Assembly: GCF_028858725.1 (NCBI RefSeq)
Contig: NC_084790.1
Span: 4,408,001 to 4,472,000, forward strand
DNA length: 64,000 nucleotides
Origin: Colius striatus
Taxonomy: Eukaryota; Chordata; Aves; Coliiformes; Coliidae
Direction of reading: 5' to 3'
Positions 1 to 9,464 of this stretch are shown here, piece after piece. The stretch's first letter is position 1; every line of letters begins with the position of its first letter. The translations under genes were made by a program, and so were the position numbers. The notes beneath the pieces were generated by a model. It saw nothing but the letters and a program-made list of their open reading frames with translations. It was not told the origin of the DNA and ran no database searches.

Positions 1-715
1 CTCTGCCTTCTTTCCTCCAGCCAGTTAACAATCCACCTCACCACCTGATCATCCAGCCCCCAGTCTCTCAGTTTTGCTGCCAGGATGCTGTGGGAGATGG
101 TGTCAAATGCTTGACTGAAATGCAGATAAACCACATCCACTGCACTGCCACCATCTCTCCAGCTGGTTACAGCTTCACAACAGGCTGTCTGGTTACTCAA
201 ACGTGACTACTCCTTGTTGAAGCCATGTTGACTGCTGCCAATGACCCTCTTGTCCTTTAAATGCCTGGAGACAGCTCCCAGGGTGAGTTGCTCCATCAGC
301 TTTCCAGGGATGGAGGTGAGGCTGACCACTCTGTAGTTACCCAGCTCCCCCTCCTTGGCCTTTTTGAGGACTGCAGTGACATTTGCTCTCCTGCAGCCCT
401 CAGGCACCTCTCGTGTTCTCCAGGACTTGCTGAAGGTGATGGAGAGTGGTTTAGCAATGGCTTCCACCAGCTCCCTCAGCACCTGCTGGTGCATCCCATG
501 GGGGCCCATGGATTGATGTACAGCCAGACTGCTGAGCTGATCCTGAAGCCAGTCCTCACCAACCAAACACAACTCCTCCCTTAACCTGACTTCTCCTGGA
601 GTCTGGGGTCCCTGAGCTCTCCCAGAGAAAAGGTGCAGAGCTCTGTCTGCGTTTGGAAGCTTGTGTTGTGCAGTGCCCCATGGACTCTGGGCTTCAGCCT
701 TCAAAGTGTTGAGGC
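1..715 (-). mobile_element. CR1 LINE fragment (reverse transcriptase, minus strand)
   Basis: On the minus strand this encodes the start of a CR1 reverse-transcriptase domain, including SSQHGFNKE and the ELGNYRVVSLTSIPGKLMEQ block. It is cut by the window edge at its 3' side. Frameshifts separate the open stretches, so it is a dead copy. It matches 2,203-2,815 and 8,422-9,160. Confidence 0.9.
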
Positions 716-825
716 CTTGAGAAGGAGGAAGCTGTAGGGGTTGTGCAGTGTCTGAGACAGTCCTGTAAAGAGTTGTGTGTGCTTGAGAAATGTTTTTAAA
801 GGCTCCCTGTGAGGGTGCTGAGCCA

Positions 826-844
826 GGGGGTATAGCTCAGTGGT
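826..844 (+). pseudogene. truncated tRNA-Cys stub 1
   Basis: The first 19 nt of tRNA-Cys (GGGGGTATAGCTCAGTGGT) are preserved exactly behind an intact type-1 flank. The sequence then switches to CTTTTGG and the upstream part of a type-2 flank. Box A is kept; anticodon, box B and acceptor 3' strand are absent, and TTTT follows one base after the break. It cannot encode a tRNA. The likely origin is a deletion that joined the D-loop of one gene to the spacer of the next. Confidence 0.9.
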
Positions 845-1092
845 CTTTTGGTAGGGCTGAGGTCAGTCTGTGAGAGTTTTCCCTGTGTTGTGGTGGCCAA
901 TGCACATGCCCAGGCAGCAGCTGTGTGTGTGAGCAGCAGTGTCCCTGGTGTAGCTGTTGTGTGAGTCAGGGTGACTAAAGAGGCAACAGAATGTGTAATT
1001 TAGTTTGTGTGACCCAGGCCAAGGTGGCAGTGTACATAAAAGCTGAGGTGTGGCCAAAGGTTTGAGTTGGTGTCTTTGGGAGCTTTGCCCAA

Positions 1093-1164
1093 GGGGGTAT
1101 AGCTCAGTGGTAGAGCATTTGACTGCAGATCAAGAGGTCCCTGGTTCAACTCCAGGTGCCCCCT
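1093..1164 (+). tRNA. tRNA-Cys (GCA), copy 1
   Basis: This 72-nt gene folds as a full cloverleaf. The 7-bp acceptor stem is GGGGGTA/TGCCCCC, the anticodon loop is CTGCAGA (anticodon GCA, Cys), and the T arm is CCTGG-TTCAACT-CCAGG. Box A (TAGCTCAGTGG) and box B (GGTTCAACTCC) are intact, there is no intron, and no CCA is encoded, as usual for eukaryotes. A Pol III terminator TTTT lies at 1166-1169. The 5' flank is the second of two flank types in the array, with a TATA-like CATAAAAG at 1035, 58 bp upstream. A truncated 19-nt stub lies 267 bp upstream. Confidence 0.97.
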
Positions 1165-1202
1165 CTTTTCTCCCCCTTCTTCTCACCTCCCTTTTCACAG
1201 CA

Positions 1203-2815
1203 TCACAGAATCTCAAGGGTTGAGATCAACCTCTAGAGATCATCCAGTCCAATCCCCTGCCAGAGCAGGACCATCTAGAGTAGGGCACACAGGAACTCAT
1301 CCAGGTGAGTCTAAATGTCTCCAGAGAAGGAGACTCCACAGCCCATCTGGGACCCTTCCAGTGATCCATCACCTCAACAGGGAAGAAATTCTTTCTTGTA
1401 TTTCTTTGGAACCTCCTGTGTTCCAGCTTGTCCCCATTGGCCCTTGTCCTATCATTGGCCATCACTGAGAACAGCCTGGCTCCAGCCTCCTGACACCCAG
1501 CCTTAAGTAGCTGTTAACATTAATGAGATCAGCATTCAGGCTCCTCTTCCCTAAGCTAAAGAGCCCCAGCTCCCTCAGCCTTTCATCACAAGGGAGATGC
1601 TCCACTCCCTTCATCTCTGTGGCCCTGCACTGACCTCTCTCCAGTAGCTCCCTGTCCTTGTGGAACTGAAGGGCCCAGCACTGGACACAGTATTCTAGAT
1701 GTGGCCTCATGAGGGCAGAGTAGAGGGGGAAGAGAACCTCTCTCCACCCAGTGCCCACAGCCCTTCTAATCCAGGCCAGGATGCCATTGGCCTTCTTGGC
1801 CATGAGGGCATGTTGCTGGCTCATGCTCATCCTGCTGCCCACCAGCACCCCCAGCTCCCTTTCCCCTACACTACTCTCTAACAGTTCATTCCCCAGCCTG
1901 TGCTGCTACATGGGGTTGTTCTTTCCCAGATGCCAGACTCTACACTTGTCCTTGTTGAGTTTCATTAGATTTCTGCCTGCCCAACCCTCCAGCCTGTCCA
2001 GGGCTGGTTGAATGGCAGCACAGCCTCTGGGGTGTCAGCCACCTCCCTAAGTTTAGTATCCTCAGCAAGCTTGCTGACAGTGCCTCTTCCCTCAGCAAGG
2101 CCATTAATGAATAGACTGAACAGTACCAGTCCCAGCACTGACCCCTGAGGGACTCCACTAGACACAGGCCTCCAACTAGACCCTGCCCCACTGATCACAA
2201 CTCTCTGCCTTCTTTCCTCCAGCCAGTTAACAATCCACCTCACCACCTGATCATCCAGCCCCCAGTCTCTCAGTTTTGCTGCCAGGATGCTGTGGGAGAT
2301 GGTGTCAAATGCTTGACTGAAATGCAGATAAACCACATCCACTGCACTGCCACCATCTCTCCAGCTGGTTACAGCTTCACAACAGGCTGTCTGGTTACTC
2401 AAACGTGACTACTCCTTGTTGAAGCCATGTTGACTGCTGCCAATGACCCTCTTGTCCTTTAAATGCCTGGAGACAGCTCCCAGGGTGAGTTGCTCCATCA
2501 GCTTTCCAGGGATGGAGGTGAGGCTGACCACTCTGTAGTTACCCAGCTCCCCCTCTTTGCCCTTTTTGAGGACTGCAGTGACGTTTGCTCTCCTGCAGCC
2601 CTCAGGCACCTCAAACCATGGATTGATGTACAGCCAGACTGCTGAGCTGATCCTGAAGCCAGTCCTCACCAACCAAACACAACTCCTCCTTTAACCTGAC
2701 TTCCCCTGGAGTCTGGGGCCCCTGAGCTCTCCCAGAGAAAAGGTGCAGAGCTCTGTCTGCGTTTGGAAGCTTGTGCTGTGCAGTGCCCCTTGGACTCTGG
2801 GCTTCAGCATTATAG
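1203..2815 (-). mobile_element. CR1 LINE, 3' tail to pre-RT region
   Basis: Reading the minus strand, the element runs from the region between endonuclease and reverse transcriptase through an RT core ([10 protein letters not shown] motif, GVPQGSVLG motif) to a CR1 3' UTR tail at about 1203, about 40 bp after tRNA copy 1. The RT catalytic YxDD-type region is interrupted and the frame is broken. About 0.1 kb is missing near 2611. It was probably inserted once downstream of an ancestral tRNA and then copied with it. Confidence 0.9.
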
Positions 2816-3053
2816 TTGTTGGGGCCCTGACTAGTAGGGAAGTGCGGGGCCTGTGCAGTGTCTGAGAAAGTCCTGTCTCTCTGTGGGTTCTGCTTGGGGT
2901 TGATGATTCTCTGGCATATTTTCTGCACAGCCTGTGTCAGGCCCTTGCAGGTGCACGTGGGGCTGTGAAGTTAAAGGATGTAATCAGTGGATGTAACGAG
3001 TTGCCTGTACTAGAGAAAAGTTTCTAAAGGCTCCCTGTGAGGGTGCTGAGCCA

Positions 3054-3125
3054 GGGGGTATAGCTCAGTGGTAGAGCATTTGACTGCAGATCAAGAGGTC
3101 CCTGGTTCAACTCCAGGTGCCCCCT
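3054..3125 (+). tRNA. tRNA-Cys (GCA), copy 2
   Basis: The 72-nt sequence is identical to copy 1, with anticodon GCA and intact A and B boxes. TTTT follows at 3127-3130. The 5' flank is of the first type (ends CTCCCTGTGAGGGTGCTGAG) and has no TATA-like box. A minus-strand CR1 3' tail begins about 40 bp downstream. Confidence 0.97.
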
Positions 3126-3160
3126 CTTTTCTCCCCCTTCTTCTCACCTCCCTTTTCACA

Positions 3161-3855
3161 GTATCACAGAATCTCAAGGGTTGAGATCAACCTCCAGAGA
3201 TCATCCAGTCCAATCCTCTGCCAGAGCAGGACCATCTAGAGTAGGGCACACAGGATTTGGAATGTCCCCAGAGAAGGAGACTCCACAACCCATCTGGGCA
3301 GGCTCTTCCACTTTCTCCCTCTTGTGCACAGAGAAGAACTTTTCCCATATGTTTCTTTAGAACCTGGTTTGTTCCAGCTTGTACCTGTTGCCCCTTGTCG
3401 TGTCATTGGCCATCACTGAGAGCAGCCTGGCTCCAGCCTCCTGACACCCAGCCTTTATGTATTTCTAAACATTCTGAGATCACCCCTCAGTCTTCAGACA
3501 TTTGCTCTCCTGCAGCCCTCAGGCACCTCTCCTGTTCTCCAGGACTTGGTGAAGGTGATGGAGAGTGGTTTAGCAATGGCTTCCACCAGCTCCCTCAGCA
3601 CCTGCTGGTGCATCCCATGGGGGCCCATGGATTGATGTACAGCCAGACTGCTGAGCTGATCCTGAAGCCAGTCCTCACCAACCAAACACAACTCCTCCTT
3701 TACCCTGACTTCCCCTGGCACTTGGGGTCCCTGAGCTCTCCCAGAGAAAAGGTGCAGAGCTCTGTCTGCATTTGGAAGCTTGTGCTGTGCAGTGCCCCTT
3801 GGACTCTGGGCTTCAGCATGCAGGGTGTTGAGGCCTTGAGAAGGAGGAAGCTGTA
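3161..3855 (-). mobile_element. CR1 LINE, internally deleted
   Basis: The minus-strand CR1 3' UTR at the left joins directly (near 3497) to the region upstream of the RT; the RT core is missing. The 199-codon open frame on the opposite strand is a by-product of this sequence. Confidence 0.85.
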
Positions 3856-3944
3856 GGGGTTGTGCAGTGTCTGAGACAGTCCTGTAAAGAGTTGTGTGTG
3901 CTTGAGAAATGTTTTTAAAGGCTCCCTGTGAGGGTGCTGAGCCA

Positions 3945-3963
3945 GGGGGTATAGCTCAGTGGT
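3945..3963 (+). pseudogene. truncated tRNA-Cys stub 2
   Basis: This is the same 19-nt stub and breakpoint as at 826, in the second tandem unit, 267 bp upstream of copy 3. The identical breakpoint shows that the truncation came before the tandem duplication. Confidence 0.9.
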
Positions 3964-4211
3964 CTTTTGGTAGGGCTGAGGTCAGTCTGTGAGAGTTTTC
4001 CCTGTGTTGTGGTGGCCAATGCACATGCCCAGGCAGCAGCTGTGTGTGTGAGCAGCAGTGTCCCTGGTGTAGCTGTTGTGTGAGTCAGGGTGACTAAAGA
4101 GGCAACAGAATGTGTAATTTAGTTTGTGTGACCCAGGCCAAGGTGGCAGTGTACATAAAAGCTGAGGTGTGGCCAAAGGTTTGAGCTGGACACTGTGGCA
4201 GTGTTGGCCAA

Positions 4212-4283
4212 GGGGGTATAGCTCAGTGGTAGAGCATTTGACTGCAGATCAAGAGGTCCCTGGTTCAACTCCAGGTGCCCCCT
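4212..4283 (+). tRNA. tRNA-Cys (GCA), copy 3
   Basis: The 72-nt sequence is identical to copy 1, with anticodon GCA and TTTT at 4285-4288. This is the counterpart of copy 1 in the second tandem unit, offset 3,119 bp. The CATAAAA box is again 58 bp upstream (4154), although the roughly 25 bp next to the gene differ from copy 1. Confidence 0.97.
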
Positions 4284-4321
4284 CTTTTGTCCCCCTTCTT
4301 CTCACCTCCCTTTTCACAGCA

Positions 4322-5925
4322 TCACAGAATCTCAAGGGTTGAGATCAACCTCTAGAGATCATCCAGTCCAATCCCCTGCCAGAGCAGGACCATCTAGAGT
4401 AGGGCACACAGGAACTCATCCAGGTGAGTCTAAATGTCTCGAGAGGAGACTCCACAGCCCATCTGGGACCCTTCCAGTGATCCATCACCTCAACAGGGAA
4501 GAAATTCTTTCTTGTATTTCTTTGGAACCTCCTGTGTTCCAGCTTGTCCCCATTGGCCCTTGTCCTATCATTGGCCATCACTGAGAACAGCCTGGCTCCA
4601 GCCTCCTGACACCCAGCCTTAAGTAGTTGTGAACATTAATGAGATCACCCTTCAGTTTCCTCTTCCCTAAGCTAAAGAGCCCCAGCTCCCTCAGCCTTTC
4701 ATCACAAGGGAGATGCTCCACTCCCTTCATCTCTGTGGCCCTGCACTGACCAGTAGCTCCCTGTCCTTGTGGAACTGAAGGGCCCAGCACTGGACACAGT
4801 ATTCTAGATGTGGCCTCATGAGGGCAGAGTAGTGGGGGAGGAGAACCTCTCTCCACCCAGTGCCCACAGCCCTTCTAATCCAGGCCAGGATGCCATTGGC
4901 CTTCTTGGCCATGAGGGCATGTTGCTGGCTCATGCTCATCCTGCTGCCCACCAGCACCCCCAGCTCCCTTTCCCCTACACTACTCTCTAACAGTTCATTC
5001 CCCAGCCTGTGCTGCTACATGGGGTTGTTCTTTCCCAGATGCCAGACTCTACACTTGCCCTTGTTGAGTTTCATTAGATTTCTCCCTGCCCAACCCTCCA
5101 GCCTGTCCAGGGCTGGTTGAATGGCAGCACAGCCTCTGGGGTGTCAGCCACCTCCCTAAGTTTAGTATCCTCAGCAAGCTTGCTGACAGTGCCTCTTCCC
5201 TCAGCAAGGCCATTAATGAATAGACTGAACAGTACCAGTCCCAGCACTGACCCCTGAGGGACTCCACTAGACACAGGCCTCCAACTAGACCCTGGCCCAC
5301 TGATCACAACTCTCTGCCTTCTTTCCTCCAGCCAGTTAACAATCCACCTCACCACCTGATCATCCAGCCCCCAGTCTCTCAGTTTTGCTGCCAGGATGCT
5401 GTGGGAGATGGTGTCAAATGCTTGACTGAAATGCAGATAAACCACATCCACTGCACTGCCACCATCTCTCCAGCTGGTTACAGCTTCACAACAGGCTGTC
5501 TGGTTACTCAAACGTGACTACTCCTTGTTGAAGCCATGTTGACTGCTGCCAATGACCCTCTTGTCCTTTAAATGCCTGGAGACAGCTCCCAGGGTGAGTT
5601 GCTCCATCAGCTTTCCAGGGATGGAGGTGAGGCTGACCACTCTGTAGTTACCCAGCTCCCCCTCTTTGCCCTTTTTGAGGACTGCAGTGACGTTTGCTCT
5701 CCTGCAGCCCTCAGGCACCTCAAACCATGGATTGATGTACAGCCAGACTGCTGAGCTGATCCTGAAGCCAGTCCTCACCAACCAAACACAACTCCTCCTT
5801 TAACCTGACTTCCCCTGGAGTCTGGGGCCCCTGAGCTCTCCCAGAGAAAAGGTGCAGAGCTCTGTCTGCGTTTGGAAGCTTGTGCTGTGCAGTGCCCCTT
5901 GGACTCTGGGCTTCAGCATTATAGT
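4322..5925 (-). mobile_element. CR1 LINE, unit-2 copy
   Basis: This is the second-unit counterpart of the CR1 at 1203-2815, with the same RT motifs, frame breaks and internal 0.1-kb deletion. Confidence 0.9.
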
Positions 5926-6162
5926 TGTTGGGGCCCTGACTAGTAGGGAAGTGCGGGGCCTGTGCAGTGTCTGAGAAAGTCCTGTCTCTCTGTGGGTACT
6001 GCTTGGGGTTGATGATTCTCTGGCATATTTTCTGCACAGCCTGTGTCAGGCCCTTGCAGGTGCACGTGGGGCTGTGAAGTTAAAGGATGTAATCAGTGGA
6101 TGTAACGAGTTGCCTGTACTAGAGAAAAGTTTCTAAAGGCTCCCTGTGAGGGTGCTGAGCCA

Positions 6163-6234
6163 GGGGGTATAGCTCAGTGGTAGAGCATTTGACTGCAGAT
6201 CAAGAGGTCCCTGGTTCAACTCCAGGTGCCCCCT
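6163..6234 (+). tRNA. tRNA-Cys (GCA), copy 4
   Basis: The 72-nt sequence is identical to copy 1, with anticodon GCA and TTTT at 6236-6239. It is the counterpart of copy 2 in the second tandem unit, offset exactly 3,109 bp, and has the same type-1 flank. Confidence 0.97.
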
Positions 6235-6271
6235 CTTTTCTCCCCCTTCTTCTCACCTCCCTTTTCACAGT

Positions 6272-6964
6272 ATCACAGAATCTCAAGGGTTGAGATCAAC
6301 CTCCAGAGATCATCCAGTCCAATCCTCTGCCAGAGCAGGACCATCTAGAGTAGGGCACACAGGATTTGGAATGTCCCCAGAGAAGGAGACTCCACAACCC
6401 ATCTGGGCAGGCTCTTCCACTTTCTCCCTCTTGTGCACAGAGAAGAACTTTTCCCATATGTTTCTTTAGAACCTGGTTTGTTCCAGCTTGTACCTGTTGC
6501 CCCTTGTCGTGTCATTGGCCATCACTGAGAGCAGCCTGGCTCCAGCCTCCTGACACCCAGCCTTTATGTATTTCTAAACATTCTGAGATCACCCCTCAGT
6601 CTTCAGACATTTGCTCTCCTGCAGCCCTCAGGCACCTCTCCTGTTCTCCAGGACTTGGTGAAGGTGATGGAGAGTGGTTTAGCAATGGCTTCCACCAGCT
6701 CCCTCAGCACCTGCTGGTGCATCCCATGGGGGCCCATGGATTGATGTACAGCCAGACTGCTGAGCTGATCCTGAAGCCAGTCCTCACCAACCAAACACAA
6801 CTCCTCCTTTACCCTGACTTCCCCTGGCACTTGGGGTCCCTGAGCTCTCCCAGAGAAAAGGTGCAGAGCTCTGTCTGCATTTGGAAGCTTGTGCTGTGCA
6901 GTGCCCCTTGGACTCTGGGCTTCAGCATGCAGGGTGTTGAGGCCTTGAGAAGGAGGAAGCTGTA
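6272..6964 (-). mobile_element. CR1 LINE, internally deleted, unit-2 copy
   Basis: This is the second-unit counterpart of 3161-3855 and has the same deletion junction (near 6606). Confidence 0.85.
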
Positions 6965-7053
6965 GGGGTTGTGCAGTGTCTGAGACAGTCCTGTAAAGAG
7001 TTGTGTGTGCTTGAGAAATGTTTTTAAAGGCTCCCTGTGAGGGTGCTGAGCCA

Positions 7054-7072
7054 GGGGGTATAGCTCAGTGGT
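7054..7072 (+). pseudogene. truncated tRNA-Cys stub 3
   Basis: This is the same 19-nt stub and breakpoint in the third unit, 267 bp upstream of copy 5. Confidence 0.9.
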
Positions 7073-7320
7073 CTTTTGGTAGGGCTGAGGTCAGTCTGTG
7101 AGAGTTTTCCCTGTGTTGTGGTGGCCAATGCACATGCCCAGGCAGCAGCTGTGTGTGTGAGCAGCAGTGTCCCTGGTGTAGCTGTTGTGTGAGTCAGGGT
7201 GACTAAAGAGGCAACAGAATGTGTAATTTAGTTTGTGTGACCCAGGCCAAGGTGGCAGTGTACATAAAAGCTGAGGTGTGGCCAAAGGTTTGAGCTGGAC
7301 ACTGTGGCAGTGTTGGCCAA

Positions 7321-7392
7321 GGGGGTATAGCTCAGTGGTAGAGCATTTGACTGCAGATCAAGAGGTCCCTGGTTCAACTCCAGGTGCCCCCT
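7321..7392 (+). tRNA. tRNA-Cys (GCA), copy 5
   Basis: The 72-nt sequence is identical to copy 1, with anticodon GCA and TTTT at 7394-7397. It is the third-unit counterpart of copies 1 and 3, with a type-2 flank that carries the TATA-like box. It lies 3,109 bp from copy 3. Confidence 0.97.
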
Positions 7393-7430
7393 CTTTTGTC
7401 CCCCTTCTTCTCACCTCCCTTTTCACAGCA

Positions 7431-9160
7431 TCACAGAATCTCAAGGGTTGAGATCAACCTCTAGAGATCATCCAGTCCAATCCCCTGCCAGAGCAGGACC
7501 ATCTAGAGTAGGGCACACAGGAACTCATCCAGGTGAGTCTAAATGTCTCCAGAGAAGGAGACTCCACAGCACATCTGGGACCCTTCCAGTGATCCATCAC
7601 CTCAACAGGGAAGAAATTCTTCCTTGTATTTCTTTGGAACCTCCTGTGTTCCAGCTTGTCCCCATTGGCCCTTGTCCTATCATTGGCCATCACTGAGAAC
7701 AGCCTGGCTCCAGCCTCCTGACACCCAGCCTTAAGTAGCTGTTAACATTAATGAGATCAGCATTCAGGCTCCTCTTCCCTAAGCTAAAGAGCCCCAGCTC
7801 CCTCAGCCTTTCATCACAAGGGAGATGCTCCACTCCCTTCATCTCTGTGGCCCTGCACTGACCAGCAGCTCCCTGTCCTTGTGGAACTGAAGGGCCCAGC
7901 ACTGGACACAGTATTCTAGATGTGGCCTCATGAGGGCAGAGTAGTGGGGGAGGAGAACCTCTCTCCACCCAGTGCCCACAGCCCTTCTAATCCAGGCCAG
8001 GATGCCACTGGCCTTCTTGGCCATGAGGGCATGTTGCTGGCTCATGCTCATCCTGCTGCCCACCAGCACCCCCAGCTCCCTTTCCCCTACACTACTCTCT
8101 AACAGTTCATTCCCCAGCCTGTGCTGCTACATGGGGTTGTTCTTTCCCAGATGCCAGACTCTACACTTGCCCTTGTTGAGTTTCATTAGATTTCTCCCTG
8201 CCCAACCCTCCAGCCTGTCCAGGGCTGGTTGAATGGCAGCACAGCCTCTGGGGTGTCAGCCACCTCCCTAAGTTTAGTATCCTCAGCAAGCTTGCTGACA
8301 GTGCCTCTTCCCTCAGCAAGGCCATTAATGAATAGACTGAACAGTACCAGTCCCAGCACTGACCCCTGAGGGACTCCACTAGACACAGGCCTCCAACTAG
8401 ACCCTGCCCCACTGATCACAACTCTCTGCCTTCTTTCCTCCAGCCAGTTAACAATCCACCTCACCACCTGATCATCCAGCCCCCAGTCTCTCAGTTTTGC
8501 TGCCAGGATGCTGTGGGAGACGGTGTCAAATGCTTGACTGAAATGCAGATAAACCACATCCACTGCACTGCCACCATCTCTCCAGCTGGTTACAGCTTCA
8601 CAACAGGCTGTCTGGTTACTCAAACGTGTCTACCCCTTGTTGAAGCCATGTTGACTGCTGCCAATGACCCTCTTGTCCTTTAAATGGCTGGAGACAGCTC
8701 CCAGGGTGAGTTGCTCCATCAGCTTTCCAGGGATGGAGGTGAGGCTGACCACTCTGTAGTTACCCAGCTCCCCCTCCTTGGCCTTTTTGAGGACTGCAGT
8801 GACGTTTGCTCTCCTGCAGCCCTCAGGCACCTCTCCTGTTCTCCAGGACTTGCTGAAGGTGATGGAGAGTGGTTTAGCAATGGCTTCCACCAGCTCCCTC
8901 AGCACCTGCTGGTGCATCCCATGGGGGCCCATGGATTGATGTACAGCCAGACTGCTGAGCTGATCCTGAAGCCAGTCCTCACCAACCAAACACAACTCCT
9001 CCTTTACCAAGACTTCCCCTGGCACTTGGGGTCCCTGAGCTCTCCCAGAGAAAAGGTGCAGAGCTCTGTCTGCGTTTGGAAGCTGGTGCTGTGCAGTGCC
9101 CCTTGGACTCTGGGCTTCAGCCTTCAAAGTGTTGAGGCCTTGAGAAGGAGGAAGCTGTAG
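7431..9160 (-). mobile_element. CR1 LINE, unit-3 copy without the 0.1-kb deletion
   Basis: This is the longest minus-strand CR1 in the array. The frame from 8630 to 9304 on the minus strand covers the linker between endonuclease and RT plus the first RT motifs, continuous through the segment deleted in units 1 and 2. The RT core lies in 8186-8623. It is still split into several frames and not functional. Confidence 0.9.
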
Positions 9161-9247
9161 GGGTTGTGCAGTGTCTGAGACAGTCCTGTAAAGAGTTGTG
9201 TATGCTAGAGAAATGTTTTTAAGGCCTCCTGTGAGGGTGCTGAGCCA

Positions 9248-9319
9248 GGGGGTATAGCTCAGTGGTAGAGCATTTGACTGCAGATCAAGAGGTCCCTGGT
9301 TCAACTCCAGGTGCCCCCT
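9248..9319 (+). tRNA. tRNA-Cys (GCA), copy 6
   Basis: The mature 72-nt sequence is identical to the others and the anticodon is GCA. The trailer differs: only TTT follows at once (about 9322), and the first run of four or more T is TTTTT at 9339-9343. A plus-strand CR1 follows, not a minus-strand one. The 5' flank is type 1. Confidence 0.96.
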
Positions 9320-9464
9320 CCTTTGCTGCCTCTTCTCCTTTTTCTCTCCAGCAGCTCCTCACACACAGCTTACACACAGACCTTCTCAGCCCTCCAACTT
9401 CTGGCAAGTCTCTGCAAAGCTCCTGCCACAGTGGCTCAAGAGACAACAAGGACAGGGCTGCAGC

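Larger units (their letters stand above)
826..3944. repeat. tandem segmental unit 1 (about 3.12 kb)
   Basis: The order is tRNA stub, type-2 spacer, tRNA-Cys copy 1, long minus-strand CR1, type-1 spacer, tRNA-Cys copy 2, internally deleted minus-strand CR1. The whole order recurs at 3,945 with near identity. The true edges could be shifted to any point of the cycle; I start it at the stub for convenience. Confidence 0.9.
3945..7053. repeat. tandem segmental unit 2 (3.109 kb)
   Basis: This is a near-identical copy of unit 1. The segment around 3257-3856 recurs at 6366-6965 with an unchanged translated frame. Differences are small, for example a few bases missing near 4438. Units 1 and 2 share a roughly 0.1-kb CR1 deletion (junctions near 2611 and 5720) that unit 3 lacks. 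Confidence 0.9.
7054..9247. repeat. tandem segmental unit 3 (partial, mosaic)
   Basis: The left part follows units 1 and 2 closely (stub, type-2 spacer, tRNA copy 5, CR1). From about 8,820 it has the undeleted CR1 segment and a spacer like that at 1-825, then joins tRNA copy 6 with a different downstream flank. This mosaic suggests unequal crossing-over between older unit types. Confidence 0.8.

Noticed and set aside
1965-2402. CR1 reverse transcriptase as a domesticated host gene
   Set aside because: Frameshifts, internal deletions and CR1 tails mark it as ordinary dead LINE sequence; its recurrence follows the segmental duplication.
3257-3856. 199-codon plus-strand frame, repeated exactly at 6366-6965
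   Set aside because: It is the opposite strand of a deleted CR1; its repetition comes from the tandem duplication, not from selection on a protein.
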